Shown piece by piece: positions 1 to 7,281 of a DNA stretch of 35,244 nt (its first letter is position 1; every line of letters starts with the position of its first letter). The notes under the pieces were generated by a model. It was not told the origin of the DNA. It was given only the letters and a program-made list of their open reading frames with translations, and ran no database searches. Made by a program: the position numbers and the translations under genes. The DNA is from an uncultured Saprospiraceae bacterium (GTDB lineage: Bacteria; Bacteroidota; Bacteroidia; Chitinophagales; Saprospiraceae): positions 1 through 35,244 of the forward strand of contig CALHKJ010000447.1 in NCBI GenBank assembly GCA_938033975.1. Direction: 5' to 3'.

Positions 1-1039
1 CTTCTGGTTGATTTCTTACCACTGAAATTGGATTTGATAAACTATAGCATCCATCCAATTGAGATGCATTATTTCCTACTGAAGCTCCTGTTAAGCCATC
101 TTCAAAACTCAAGTGCCAAATTAAGCAAGTTCCTGGACCTGCTCCATCAAAATCAACTACACTTGGCATTGGTGGAAGACCTAAGATGTTTCCTTGTTCA
201 TCTGTTACTACCCATTGGCTGTTTGTTCCTGTATTTCCTGATAAAGTAATTGAACCTGGTGCTAAGTTATCTGCTGCACCATCTCCAACGCAAAATTCAA
301 ATGGTCCACCTGTTAAGGTACCACCATTTGTTTCACAAACATCTCCTCCACATACTGCTTCCACAGTAATTTCATCAACATCCCAAACATTTTGGCTTGC
401 TCCATTTCCTACAGCGCAATAAGCTACTAGTTCAAAATTGAAGACAGTTGCTTGATTTACAGTAAAACCAGTCATTCCTGTAAAGTCAAAATTTTGCAGT
501 GTCCATGCATTATTTGTGTTAATTCCTGACTGCTCAAAAATCACATTGCCATTCGTCAAAACACGAACAGCATAAAATAATGGATAATTGTTTGGTCCTG
601 ACGCTCCGTCAATCCAGTCAAACTGAACCGGTGCCATCTCGTAGAAGTCTAATTTCGTAAGACTTACTGCTTCATTTGATAGCGGGTTTACATTTATGTC
701 AAATCTTACTGATCTGGCACTTCCTGGATTGTAAACACAACCTGTATCATAAGAGACACACATTGCTTCTGTTCCATTTACCCCTGGTGTACATGAGTGG
801 GGATTTACAAATGGTGTATTTCTGTATAAAGTATTTCCAACAACAGACAACATGATTTCGTCTGTGTTTACTATATCAGCTGTAAACTCAGAATAATCAG
901 AATTCGTCATGTTTGATGAATACGAAGTACATTCGTTTAGGTCAAAATGTACTGTTGCTGGTCCTCCAGCGTAGGCGTTTCCTAATAATAGTGTTAGGGA
1001 CATCATAAGCAGAGTGCTTATTTCGTATAGTCGATGCAT
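1..1039 (-). CDS. Large secreted repeat protein, N-terminal part (runs off left edge)
   Basis: Reading the minus strand from the ATG at 1037-1039, the frame stays open for 346 codons to the window edge, so the C-terminus is missing. Residues 1-25 form a signal peptide (MHRLYEISTLLMMSLTLLLG followed by NAYA). Residues about 26-230 look like a beta-sandwich with paired cysteines, ending in VWDVDEITVEAVC. From about residue 235 comes a cysteine-rich module with landmarks GGPFEFCVGDG, NSQWVVTDEQGNILGLPPMP, GTCLIWHLSFEDGL and GCYSLSNPISVVRN. From memory, similar modules recur in tandem in giant extracellular proteins of Saprospiraceae. A T9SS-exported surface or matrix protein is therefore likely, with the sorting domain outside the window. 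Function is unknown. No convincing promoter is visible in the 82 bases upstream. Confidence 0.85.
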   Translation of the reverse strand, partial: MHRLYEISTLLMMSLTLLLGNAYAGGPATVHFDLNECTSYSSNMTNSDYSEFTADIVNTDEIMLSVVGNTLYRNTPFVNPHSCTPGVNGTEAMCVSYDTGCVYNPGSARSVRFDINVNPLSNEAVSLTKLDFYEMAPVQFDWIDGASGPNNYPLFYAVRVLTNGNVIFEQSGINTNNAWTLQNFDFTGMTGFTVNQATVFNFELVAYCAVGNGASQNVWDVDEITVEAVCGGDVCETNGGTLTGGPFEFCVGDGAADNLAPGSITLSGNTGTNSQWVVTDEQGNILGLPPMPSVVDFDGAGPGTCLIWHLSFEDGLTGASVGNNASQLDGCYSLSNPISVVRNQPE

Positions 1040-1121
1040 GAATATGGATTTTTGTTGATAATTACATGGTTTATGCAATCACAAATCCAAGGGTTGCCTA
1101 GAATTAGAATATTATTGGATT

Positions 1122-1496
1122 TTATAAAAACTTATCAACTTCAGCTAGGTCAGACTCACTGTAATCTTTGAAGAAATTTGAAAGATGATTTTTCGCTTTG
1201 ACGCGAATATCTTTATCTATGTAGCAGGCTATTGTTACCAATCCAAAACTAAGAATCCCCATATCATCAGTAAAACCCAAGAATGGGGAAAGATCTGGTA
1301 TACCATCAATTGGAGAGACGAAATAAGCTAAAGCACCTATAATAACATTCTTAGCCCACTTGGGAGTATCTTTTGATTTGTATGCATGAAATAGCAATAA
1401 GGCAGAATAAACTAGTTTGACACCCATTTTCTTAAACCACTTTTCTATGTAAAAAGTAGATTCATTAGGATTTATATGCTTGTTGTTTGGCGCCAT
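1122..1496 (-). CDS. DUF1232 (YkvA-like) small membrane-associated protein
   Basis: This 124-residue protein carries the DUF1232 signature at about residues 52-75: a hydrophobic segment followed by YFVSPIDGIPDLSPFLGFTDD, the conserved P-x-D-x-IPD core of the YkvA family. A second hydrophobic stretch (MGILSFGLVTIACYI) follows. The family is widespread and has no established biochemical role. The start ATG lies 28 bases after the stop of the polysaccharide deacetylase, so the two are probably co-transcribed. Length is normal for the family. Family assignment is firm; function is not inferable. Confidence 0.88.
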   Translation of the reverse strand: MAPNNKHINPNESTFYIEKWFKKMGVKLVYSALLLFHAYKSKDTPKWAKNVIIGALAYFVSPIDGIPDLSPFLGFTDDMGILSFGLVTIACYIDKDIRVKAKNHLSNFFKDYSESDLAEVDKFL

Positions 1497-1524
1497 TTAC
1501 CAATAAACAAAAAAAAGGAAGGAT

Positions 1525-2181
1525 TTAGTTCAAATTTGGAGCAAAACAATCTTCGGTGATACTTTTGAAATTGTAACCAGCTTGACTGTAGTAATCCAGT
1601 ACCTTTGGCAACACCTTTTTCAATATTGGGAAAGATTTATGGCTATCATGAAAAACGACAATCGAACCATCATGAGCATTTGAAACTACATTGTCGTAGC
1701 ATTTTTCCTCTGTTATCTTTGGATCAAAATCTCCACTTAGGACATCCCACATAATAATTTTAAAGTCCTTTTGTATGACCTTTGCTTGACTTGGTTTAAT
1801 TCTTCCGTATGGTGGTCTGAATAAATTTGAACTGCTTAACTCTGCTGCTTTTGTTACATTACTTACATAATCATTGTTGTCTGTAGCCCAACCTGAAAGG
1901 TGATTGTATGAATGACTTCCAACTGCATGACCTTGCTCCTGTAGATCAGCAAAAATTTGTGGATTATTATCAATATTCTCCCCCACACAAAAAAAGGTTG
2001 CTTTGGCTTCGTACTCTTGAAGCAAATCTAATACAAAAGGAGTAACATCTTCTACAGGACCATCATCAAAGGTGAGGTAAATGTCCTTATCTTTTTTCAC
2101 CTTTTCATTTTGGGTTTCAATATTCCAGATGAAGCCTGGAAAAGTCTTCCTTATGAATTGAGGCGTCTTAATTAAGTACAT
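1525..2181 (-). CDS. NodB-type polysaccharide deacetylase
   Basis: A 218-residue carbohydrate esterase family 4 (NodB homology) protein. Motif 1 is TFDDGP with Asp39 (base) and Asp40 (metal); motif 2 is HSYNH with metal ligands His90 and His94; motif 3 is RPPYGR at 122-127; and the late histidine motif is VVFHDSHKS. All catalytic elements of a metal-dependent N- or O-deacetylase are therefore present. The typical target is N-acetylated sugar in peptidoglycan or an exopolysaccharide; the exact substrate cannot be told. There is no clear signal peptide; the first 30 residues are hydrophilic with only a short apolar stretch (FPGFIWNI), so it may act in the cytoplasm or be exported in an unrecognised way. 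It sits 28 bases upstream of the DUF1232 gene. Confidence 0.92.
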   Translation of the reverse strand: MYLIKTPQFIRKTFPGFIWNIETQNEKVKKDKDIYLTFDDGPVEDVTPFVLDLLQEYEAKATFFCVGENIDNNPQIFADLQEQGHAVGSHSYNHLSGWATDNNDYVSNVTKAAELSSSNLFRPPYGRIKPSQAKVIQKDFKIIMWDVLSGDFDPKITEEKCYDNVVSNAHDGSIVVFHDSHKSFPILKKVLPKVLDYYSQAGYNFKSITEDCFAPNLN

Positions 2182-2299
2182 TTTTCTGCTATTAGTGTGA
2201 TTATGAACGGGCTACACTACTATAACGAAGCAAACTTCCAAATGGGTACTGTTTTCTTCAACTATTTTCAATAAAATCGACGAAATGTATTGGCAAACA

Positions 2300-2752
2300 C
2301 TATGATTGACCAAACAAGCCAGAAAAGTATTTTTTATAAATTTTCTTCCTTGGGTAAAAACCCAAAAACATAGCTGGATAAAGTAGCAAATCAAGAATCA
2401 CATTATTGCTGGAAAAAGAAATATCATCCACTATGATTGATTGGGAGTCAGTTTCATACTCAACAATGTGTTTGTGCTTCCACTTTTTAAGAGGAAAAGG
2501 CAATTTATAGCCTTCATCTAGGAAAAAGGCCATTTTATCATCTGAGCCATGATCAGTTATTTTGCTGATCCACTCTGTACGAAAAGGCTTCACAAATCGA
2601 ATGTGCACAAGATCTCCTTTTTGTGAGCCTGTAAATTCAACAATTTCCATTTTAGCACCAATAGGCTTTAATGCTTCAAATAGGTCAAGGTCAAAGCGAT
2701 CCATAACTTTTTCGAAATGTCCATTTACTCTTGTTCGCAACTTTAAATTCAT
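2300..2752 (-). CDS. SRPBCC (START/Bet v1-like) ligand-binding family protein
   Basis: With the ATG at 2750-2752 this gives 150 residues starting MNLKLRTRVNGHFEKV, which matches how SRPBCC proteins of Bacteroidota usually begin (a beta-strand, then a helix before FDLDLFEALKP). The frame could be extended 13 codons to a TTG at 2791, but those residues add nothing recognisable. Other landmarks are MEIVEFTGSQKGD, KPFRTEWISKITDHG and a C-terminal amphipathic/hydrophobic helix (LDLLLYPAMFLGFYPRKKIY). The fold is a hydrophobic-ligand cavity; ligand and role are unknown. It is 118 bases upstream of the deacetylase and divergent from the prohibitin gene. Confidence 0.78.
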   Translation of the reverse strand: MNLKLRTRVNGHFEKVMDRFDLDLFEALKPIGAKMEIVEFTGSQKGDLVHIRFVKPFRTEWISKITDHGSDDKMAFFLDEGYKLPFPLKKWKHKHIVEYETDSQSIIVDDISFSSNNVILDLLLYPAMFLGFYPRKKIYKKYFSGLFGQS

Positions 2753-2857
2753 GTCGTCAAGATATTTGAATTTATTAACAACAGTTTTCAAATTAAGATT
2801 ATCCGACTGAAGAATTTTTAGAAAAAATATATAAAATTAGCAATACTTACAAAACAT

Positions 2858-2900
2858 TTAGTATTACTAACTGTTAGATTAACGATTACCAAAGGGTAAT
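2858..2900. promoter_or_regulatory. Stacked small palindromes in the divergent control region
   Basis: Three short inverted repeats lie between the SRPBCC and prohibitin genes: TTAGTATTACTAA (2858-2870, perfect 6+1+6), CTAACTGTTAG (2867-2877, perfect 5+1+5, overlapping the first) and ATTACCaaagGGTAAT (2885-2900). A near-consensus -7 box TATATTTT follows at 2922-2929, 21 bases before the prohibitin ATG at 2950. The palindromes may be operators, but AT-rich DNA produces such motifs by chance. Confidence 0.3.
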
Positions 2901-2949
2901 TTAAATGATGCTAAATAAGTGTATATTTTTTTACCGAAAATTTATAACT

Positions 2950-3732
2950 ATGAAACAAAACAATTTAAAATTCGGGTTTTTACTTCTTAGTTTTTTATTC
3001 TTCTCCCAAAGTTGCGTGACAGTAAATCAAGGAGAAGTTGGCGTTAAAAGAAAATTGGGTCAGTTTTCAGACGAAGGCTACACAGAAGGCTTAAGATTTT
3101 ATAATCCATTTATTAGTAGAATAATTAAGATTTCTATTCAAACAGAAAATCTTGAAGTTGGTTTGAATATTCCATCAAAAGAAGGACTCAATATCTATTC
3201 TGAGGTAAGCATTTTATATAATGTTGATCCAAATATGGCCTCTGACTTATTAAGAGAGATTGGCACTGAATACGAAGCCAACGTAATACTACCTGTATTT
3301 AGATCAGCTGTTGCAGATGTATCAGCTAATTATTTTGCAAAAGATATGCATACTGGCCAAAGGTCAAGTATCGAAAAATCAATCAAGGATCGAATGATGA
3401 CCTATCTAGAAGAAAAAGGAATTTTTGTTGAAGCTGTGTTGTTGAAGAGCATTCAACTTCCTGCCAGTTTAGCAATGGCTATTGAACAAAAACTAGAAGC
3501 AGAACAAGAAGCACAAAGAATGGAGTTTGTTCTTACACAAGCAGAAAGAGAAGCAGAACAAAAGAGAATAGAAGCTAAAGGTGTGAGGGATGCACAGCTA
3601 ATTATTGCAGAGGGTCTAGATCAAAAAGTACTGCAATTTAAGTCTATTGAAGCTTTTGAAAAATTAGCCAACTCAGCAAATGCAAAAGTTATTATCTCAG
3701 ACGGGGATATGCCAATAATTTTGAATGATTAA
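2950..3732 (+). CDS. Prohibitin/SPFH-domain lipoprotein
   Basis: A 260-residue SPFH (band 7) protein when started at the ATG at 2950. This start is preferred over 2905 because it opens directly on a lipoprotein-type signal (MKQNNLKFGFLLLSFLFFSQ then Cys21); a -7-like box at 2922 would also leave the upstream ATG untranscribed. The SPFH domain runs from about residue 26 (VNQGEVGVKRKLG) to 185, followed by the charged coiled coil EQKLEAEQEAQRMEF that mediates oligomerisation in this family. Prohibitin-like proteins form large membrane-anchored rings linked to membrane-protein quality control. The lipid anchor in place of a transmembrane helix suggests an inner-membrane periplasmic face or outer-membrane location; this is inferred. 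A G/C hairpin follows 6 bases after the stop. Confidence 0.88.
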   Translation: MKQNNLKFGFLLLSFLFFSQSCVTVNQGEVGVKRKLGQFSDEGYTEGLRFYNPFISRIIKISIQTENLEVGLNIPSKEGLNIYSEVSILYNVDPNMASDLLREIGTEYEANVILPVFRSAVADVSANYFAKDMHTGQRSSIEKSIKDRMMTYLEEKGIFVEAVLLKSIQLPASLAMAIEQKLEAEQEAQRMEFVLTQAEREAEQKRIEAKGVRDAQLIIAEGLDQKVLQFKSIEAFEKLANSANAKVIISDGDMPIILND

Positions 3733-3738
3733 ATAATG

Positions 3739-3773
3739 ATTGGGGGGGGGGATGAATAAACTCCCCCCCCAAT
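3739..3773 (+). terminator. G8/C8 hairpin with a G10 homopolymer, candidate terminator
   Basis: Stem ATTGGGGGGGG (3739-3749) pairs perfectly with CCCCCCCCAAT (3763-3773) around a 13-base loop; the G-run itself is 10 long (3742-3751). It lies just after the prohibitin stop and 15 bases before the TPR-protein ATG at 3788. The 3' flank AATTTAAATTT is only modestly U-rich, so terminator action is plausible but not certain. It could also be a leader hairpin or a slippage-prone tract. Confidence 0.55.
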
Positions 3774-3787
3774 TTAAATTTCATAAT

Positions 3788-4975
3788 ATGAAAACTTTAA
3801 ATTCCATTTTACTCGTTTTTTTCATAATAGTTTCAAACTTTAAAATTACAGCTCAATCAAATTCTATTAAGCAAGCTGAAATTTTTATAAAACAAGGGAA
3901 TTATTCTCGAGCAATTTCAATATTAGATGAACATATTAATCTTAACCCATATGATGATCGGGCTTACATCATGCGAGCTTGGTCTCATGGAATATTAGGG
4001 CATAGAAATGAAAAGCAACAAGATTTAGATTTCGCTGAGCATTTAAATCCTCTGGTTTATATGTATATCAATGAGTCAATAAGGTCAAGTTTGTATGAAA
4101 AAAAACTATTTGACTATGATTTTAGCTTCATGATTGAAGATTTCACTAAATCACCAGTTGGAATTGAAAATTATAAAAAGTACGTTATAAACGAACCCTA
4201 TCCTAAAAAAATAGATAGTATTACATTTTTAGCCATTCAATATCTCTCTAATTTTAAGCTAAGTGAAGCTGAACCACTTATAAATAAAATCGGCCAAGAA
4301 ACAGATTCTTCTAATTTATACTACGACTTAAAAGGAATTTTGGAATTGAAAAAAAATCAAATCGAAAGTGCTATAGATTACTTTACTAATGCAATAAATA
4401 AATCTCCCAACTATGCTATGGCATACCATAATCGCTCAATTGCTCATATGTCAAATAGTGATTTTGTTAAAGCTGAAATTGACTTGTCCAAAGCCATTAG
4501 CCTAGATGATAATATCGCGATATTTTACTTCACTAAAGCAAAGTTTATGGAAAGTGTTAGTAATGAAGAAGAGGCCATTAAACTATATAAAAAAGCTACT
4601 AGTATTGATCCAAAATACATTGAGGCTAAAACGAATTTGATGTTGCTCCAAAAATCTCAAGGCAATTACAATGAATCGATAACTGAATTATCCAATCTTA
4701 TCAATACATACAATAAAGATGCTGAGTATCATTATATAAAAGGAGGTTTAGATTTGACTTATGGTTTGTATAATGAAGCAATACTTGAGTTTGAAACATT
4801 TCTATTATCAAATCCAGAAGACCCTTCTGCGATCTTTAATCTCGGTCTTTCAAAGTATTTAAATAATCAAAAAATTGAAGGTTGTGAAGAAATTAAGGAA
4901 AGTATTGAAGTTTCTAATTCAGAAAAGAAAAATAAGATTTATTCTACTATTTGTAAAAATATAACCTTCGATTGA
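3788..4975 (+). CDS. Secreted/periplasmic TPR-repeat protein
   Basis: A 395-residue protein starting with the signal peptide MKTLNSILLVFFIIVSNFKI-TAQS. An in-frame extension to a TTG at 3740 would run through the G-tract hairpin (MGGGMNKLPP) and place the signal peptide internally, so it is rejected. TPR units are recognisable at about residues 26-75 (AEIFIKQGNYSRAISILDEH ... NPYDDRAY), 175-300 (DLKGILELKKNQIESAIDYF, AYHNRSIAHMSNSDFVKAEI, FYFTKAKFMESVSNEEEAIK, AKTNLMLLQKSQGNYNESIT) and again to the C-terminus (IFNLGLSKYLNNQKIEGCEE). TPR arrays are protein-interaction scaffolds; the partner is unknown. Transcription may depend on read-through of the preceding hairpin. Confidence 0.85.
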   Translation: MKTLNSILLVFFIIVSNFKITAQSNSIKQAEIFIKQGNYSRAISILDEHINLNPYDDRAYIMRAWSHGILGHRNEKQQDLDFAEHLNPLVYMYINESIRSSLYEKKLFDYDFSFMIEDFTKSPVGIENYKKYVINEPYPKKIDSITFLAIQYLSNFKLSEAEPLINKIGQETDSSNLYYDLKGILELKKNQIESAIDYFTNAINKSPNYAMAYHNRSIAHMSNSDFVKAEIDLSKAISLDDNIAIFYFTKAKFMESVSNEEEAIKLYKKATSIDPKYIEAKTNLMLLQKSQGNYNESITELSNLINTYNKDAEYHYIKGGLDLTYGLYNEAILEFETFLLSNPEDPSAIFNLGLSKYLNNQKIEGCEEIKESIEVSNSEKKNKIYSTICKNITFD

Positions 4976-5066
4976 GGATTTAATTCACAAGGTCAAATTG
5001 ACAGAAAGAATAAGAATAATGAAAATTTGACATTTGAAAAGTGACGAAATTTCATGAATTTGAAGC

Positions 5067-5081
5067 TGGCACAAGCGTTGA
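5067..5081 (+). promoter_or_regulatory. Sigma-54-like -24/-12 promoter upstream of hsp20-htrA
   Basis: TGGCAC (5067-5072), a 5-base spacer, then TTGA (5078-5081) matches the RpoN consensus TGGCAC-N5-TTGC at all but the last base. It is 49 bases before the hsp20 ATG and predicts a start near 5092-5094. The -24 GG and the spacing are exact. Upstream, AAATTTCATGAATTT (5048-5062) is nearly palindromic but close for an enhancer site. This could not be tested against background by eye. Confidence 0.5.
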
Positions 5082-5129
5082 TTATATTGGACTGATAAGT
5101 GTATTTTTTAATTATTAAATTAATGAGTT

Positions 5130-5567
5130 ATGTTACCAATTAAATCAAATTTAATTCCGACCGTCTCTCGTTTTTTAGAAGATGATTGGAAAAACTTATT
5201 TGAATGGAATCCCGAAAAGAACTTAACAAGGTTATTTTCCCCACCAACAAACATTGTAGAGTTTTCAGAATACTTCGAAGTAGATATAGCAATACCTGGT
5301 TTCAAAAAAGAATGTTTCAAAATTGAAATAAAAAATCAAACACTAATTCTAACTGCTGAAAAGGCAAATGAAGATTCTAGTGAAACGATCTCCTACATTC
5401 GAAAAGAATTTGAATATCAAAAATTCACTAAGCTTATAGATTTGAACTCTTCAATTATGGATGAAGCTAACATCTCTGCTCAATATATTGATGGAGTACT
5501 AAAGATTCACATTCCAAAAAAAGAAGAAGCCAAAAGTAAGCCTGCAAAAACCATAGAAATTTCGTAA
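5130..5567 (+). CDS. Small heat-shock protein, Hsp20/alpha-crystallin family
   Basis: A 145-residue cytoplasmic chaperone. The alpha-crystallin domain spans about residues 40-132, with the usual landmarks FEVDIAIPGFKKECFKIEI, a basic/aromatic segment YIRKEFEYQKFTKLIDL and the closing GVLKIHIPKKEE. The C-terminal I-x-I dimer-contact motif is present as I142-E-I144. Hsp20 proteins hold unfolding clients for refolding by DnaK/ClpB. The gene sits 43 bases upstream of the htrA protease gene on the same strand, forming a likely stress operon, and a sigma-54-like promoter is located 49 bases ahead of its ATG. Confidence 0.93.
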   Translation: MLPIKSNLIPTVSRFLEDDWKNLFEWNPEKNLTRLFSPPTNIVEFSEYFEVDIAIPGFKKECFKIEIKNQTLILTAEKANEDSSETISYIRKEFEYQKFTKLIDLNSSIMDEANISAQYIDGVLKIHIPKKEEAKSKPAKTIEIS

Positions 5568-5610
5568 GAAACAATATTCTATTTATTTCATAAATCTATA
5601 AAATTATTAA

Positions 5611-7131
5611 ATGATGAATAAACAATTTATTTATTCGGGTTTGATTGCTTTATTGATAAGTGTAATCACAATAGGAGCATTCGAATATTTTAATGACGAT
5701 TCTAAAAAAGTACAAGTTGAGTACATTAATGAGGTACCTTCTAAGTCAACATTATTTACTTATAATAATGAAGGCAAAATAGTGCCACTTGATTTTCAAG
5801 AAACCTCAAAAGAAGTAATCAATTCTATAGTTCATATAAAATCTAGTAGAATCGCGAAAAATTCCTTTGGAGAAATGCAATTGCGCTCTATTCCTAGCCC
5901 ATTCAAAGATTTTTTTGGAGATAGTTTCAGAGAAGATTTATTACCTTATAAAATTAATCCTCAGAAAGATCAAGACCATCTTCAGATTGGCACAGGGTCT
6001 GGTGTAATTGTCAGTAATGACGGATATATAATTACAAATAACCATGTCATTGATCAAGCGGAAGATATCGAGGTAACCTTGTTTGATAATAGAACATTAA
6101 AAGCAAGGATTATTGGGACTGATCCAACTACAGATTTAGCGCTTTTAAGAATTGATGCAAAAAATCTCAGCTCAATTCCATTTGCAAATTCTGAAAATGT
6201 CAATGTCGGACAATGGGTTCTAGCAGTTGGTAATCCAATGGGCTTGAACAGTACTGTAACTGCAGGAATCGTCAGTGCAAAAGGTAGAAATATAAATATT
6301 CTCAAAGAAAAGTATGCTGTTGAGAATTTTATTCAAACTGATGCAGCTATAAATCCTGGAAATAGTGGTGGTGCTTTGGTAAATCTGCAAGGTGGTTTGA
6401 TAGGCATCAATACGGCTATTGCAAGCCCTACAGGTAGTTTTGCTGGATATGGTTTTGCAATACCAGCCAATTTAGTAGCAAAGGTCATGGAAGACTTCAT
6501 AAAATTTGGAGCTGTACAAAAAGGCATTTTAGGAATTACAATTAGAACACTAAATGCAAGTCTTGCTAATGAGCATGAATTAGACCTAAATACTGGAGTG
6601 TATGTAGATAGTCTTTTAGAAAAAAGTGCTGCAGGTAAAGCTGGAGTAAAAGCTGGTGATGTAATTGTAGAAATCAATTCGAAAAAAGTAAAGTCTGCAT
6701 CTGAACTACAAGGTGAAATTGCACAATTTAGCCCTGGTGATAAGGTTAATTTAAAAATTAACAGAAGAGGTAAAGAAAAAGATATCTCGGTTAGTCTAAC
6801 AAATAGTTTTGGTGAAGCGGCAAGTATGTCCGAAGAAGATGTTGAAATCATTAAATTATTAGGAGTAAATATAGAAGAACTTTCTAAAGATAGACTAAAA
6901 GAACTAGAGATTGACAAAGGACTACAAATAAAGAAGATACAATCAGGAAAAATAGAACAACAAACTCAGATGAAAGAAGGATTTATCTTGACTCATGTTG
7001 ATGGAAAAAAAATAAAAAGTAAAGAAGAATTATTGAATATTTTAAAAGACAAAGAAGAAGGAGGAGTAATGCTAGAAGGCAAATATGAAAATATACCAGG
7101 GAAATTTTACTATGCTTTTGGATTACACTAA
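5611..7131 (+). CDS. htrA: Periplasmic serine protease/chaperone of the DegP/HtrA (Do) family
   Basis: A 506-residue HtrA protease. The N-terminus is a signal anchor or signal peptide (FIYSGLIALLISVITIGAFEYF). The trypsin-like domain shows the full triad: His145 in ITNNHV, Asp175 in TTDLALL and Ser252 in NPGNSGGAL. It is followed by PDZ1 (about 300-395, opening with KGILGITIRTLNA and containing GVKAGDVIVEINSKKV) and a shorter PDZ2 (about 410-506, with LQIKKIQSGKIEQQTQMKEG). The enzyme degrades or holds misfolded envelope proteins. Two ATGs (5611 and 5614) are adjacent; either could be used. It follows hsp20 by 43 bases, so both probably share one stress-responsive transcript. Confidence 0.95.
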   Translation: MMNKQFIYSGLIALLISVITIGAFEYFNDDSKKVQVEYINEVPSKSTLFTYNNEGKIVPLDFQETSKEVINSIVHIKSSRIAKNSFGEMQLRSIPSPFKDFFGDSFREDLLPYKINPQKDQDHLQIGTGSGVIVSNDGYIITNNHVIDQAEDIEVTLFDNRTLKARIIGTDPTTDLALLRIDAKNLSSIPFANSENVNVGQWVLAVGNPMGLNSTVTAGIVSAKGRNINILKEKYAVENFIQTDAAINPGNSGGALVNLQGGLIGINTAIASPTGSFAGYGFAIPANLVAKVMEDFIKFGAVQKGILGITIRTLNASLANEHELDLNTGVYVDSLLEKSAAGKAGVKAGDVIVEINSKKVKSASELQGEIAQFSPGDKVNLKINRRGKEKDISVSLTNSFGEAASMSEEDVEIIKLLGVNIEELSKDRLKELEIDKGLQIKKIQSGKIEQQTQMKEGFILTHVDGKKIKSKEELLNILKDKEEGGVMLEGKYENIPGKFYYAFGLH

Positions 7132-7166
7132 TACATGATATGAGATTGAGTTTTGGAAATTGATTT

Positions 7167-7219
7167 GACCAATATGTTTGTGACAGTCATTTCATTTTGA
7201 CTGTTGCAAACATTTGGTC
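7167..7219. repeat. Long imperfect inverted repeat downstream of htrA
   Basis: Left arm 7167-7189 (starting GACCAATATGTTTG) pairs with right arm 7198-7219 (ending CATTTGGTC) around an 8-base loop. About 20 base pairs form, with two mismatches and one bulged T. It lies 36 bases after the htrA stop. There is no U-tract after either arm, so it is not a standard intrinsic terminator; an operator for the small downstream gene, an mRNA-stabilising hairpin or a MITE remnant are alternatives. Confidence 0.5.
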
Positions 7220-7281
7220 TAAAAAATGGTCATCCCTTAAACTAATCAAAATATTCATTGTTTAAAAATAAAATAAATGAT

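Noticed and set aside
28..422. Two plus-strand frames of 73 and 78 codons at the left edge
   Set aside because: They lie antisense inside the open minus-strand frame 1-1039, which has a signal peptide and recognisable modules.
1083..1122. AAATCCAA/TTGGATTT inverted repeat near the DUF1232 stop
   Set aside because: Only 8 bp with a 24-base loop and no U-tract in the direction of transcription; too weak to call a terminator.
2212..2394. 60-codon minus-strand frame between deacetylase and SRPBCC genes
   Set aside because: Mostly overlaps the SRPBCC gene in another frame and shows no domain or sensible composition.
3740..3787. N-terminal extension of the TPR protein through the G-tract
   Set aside because: Would start at TTG, encode poly-Gly from the hairpin and bury the signal peptide.
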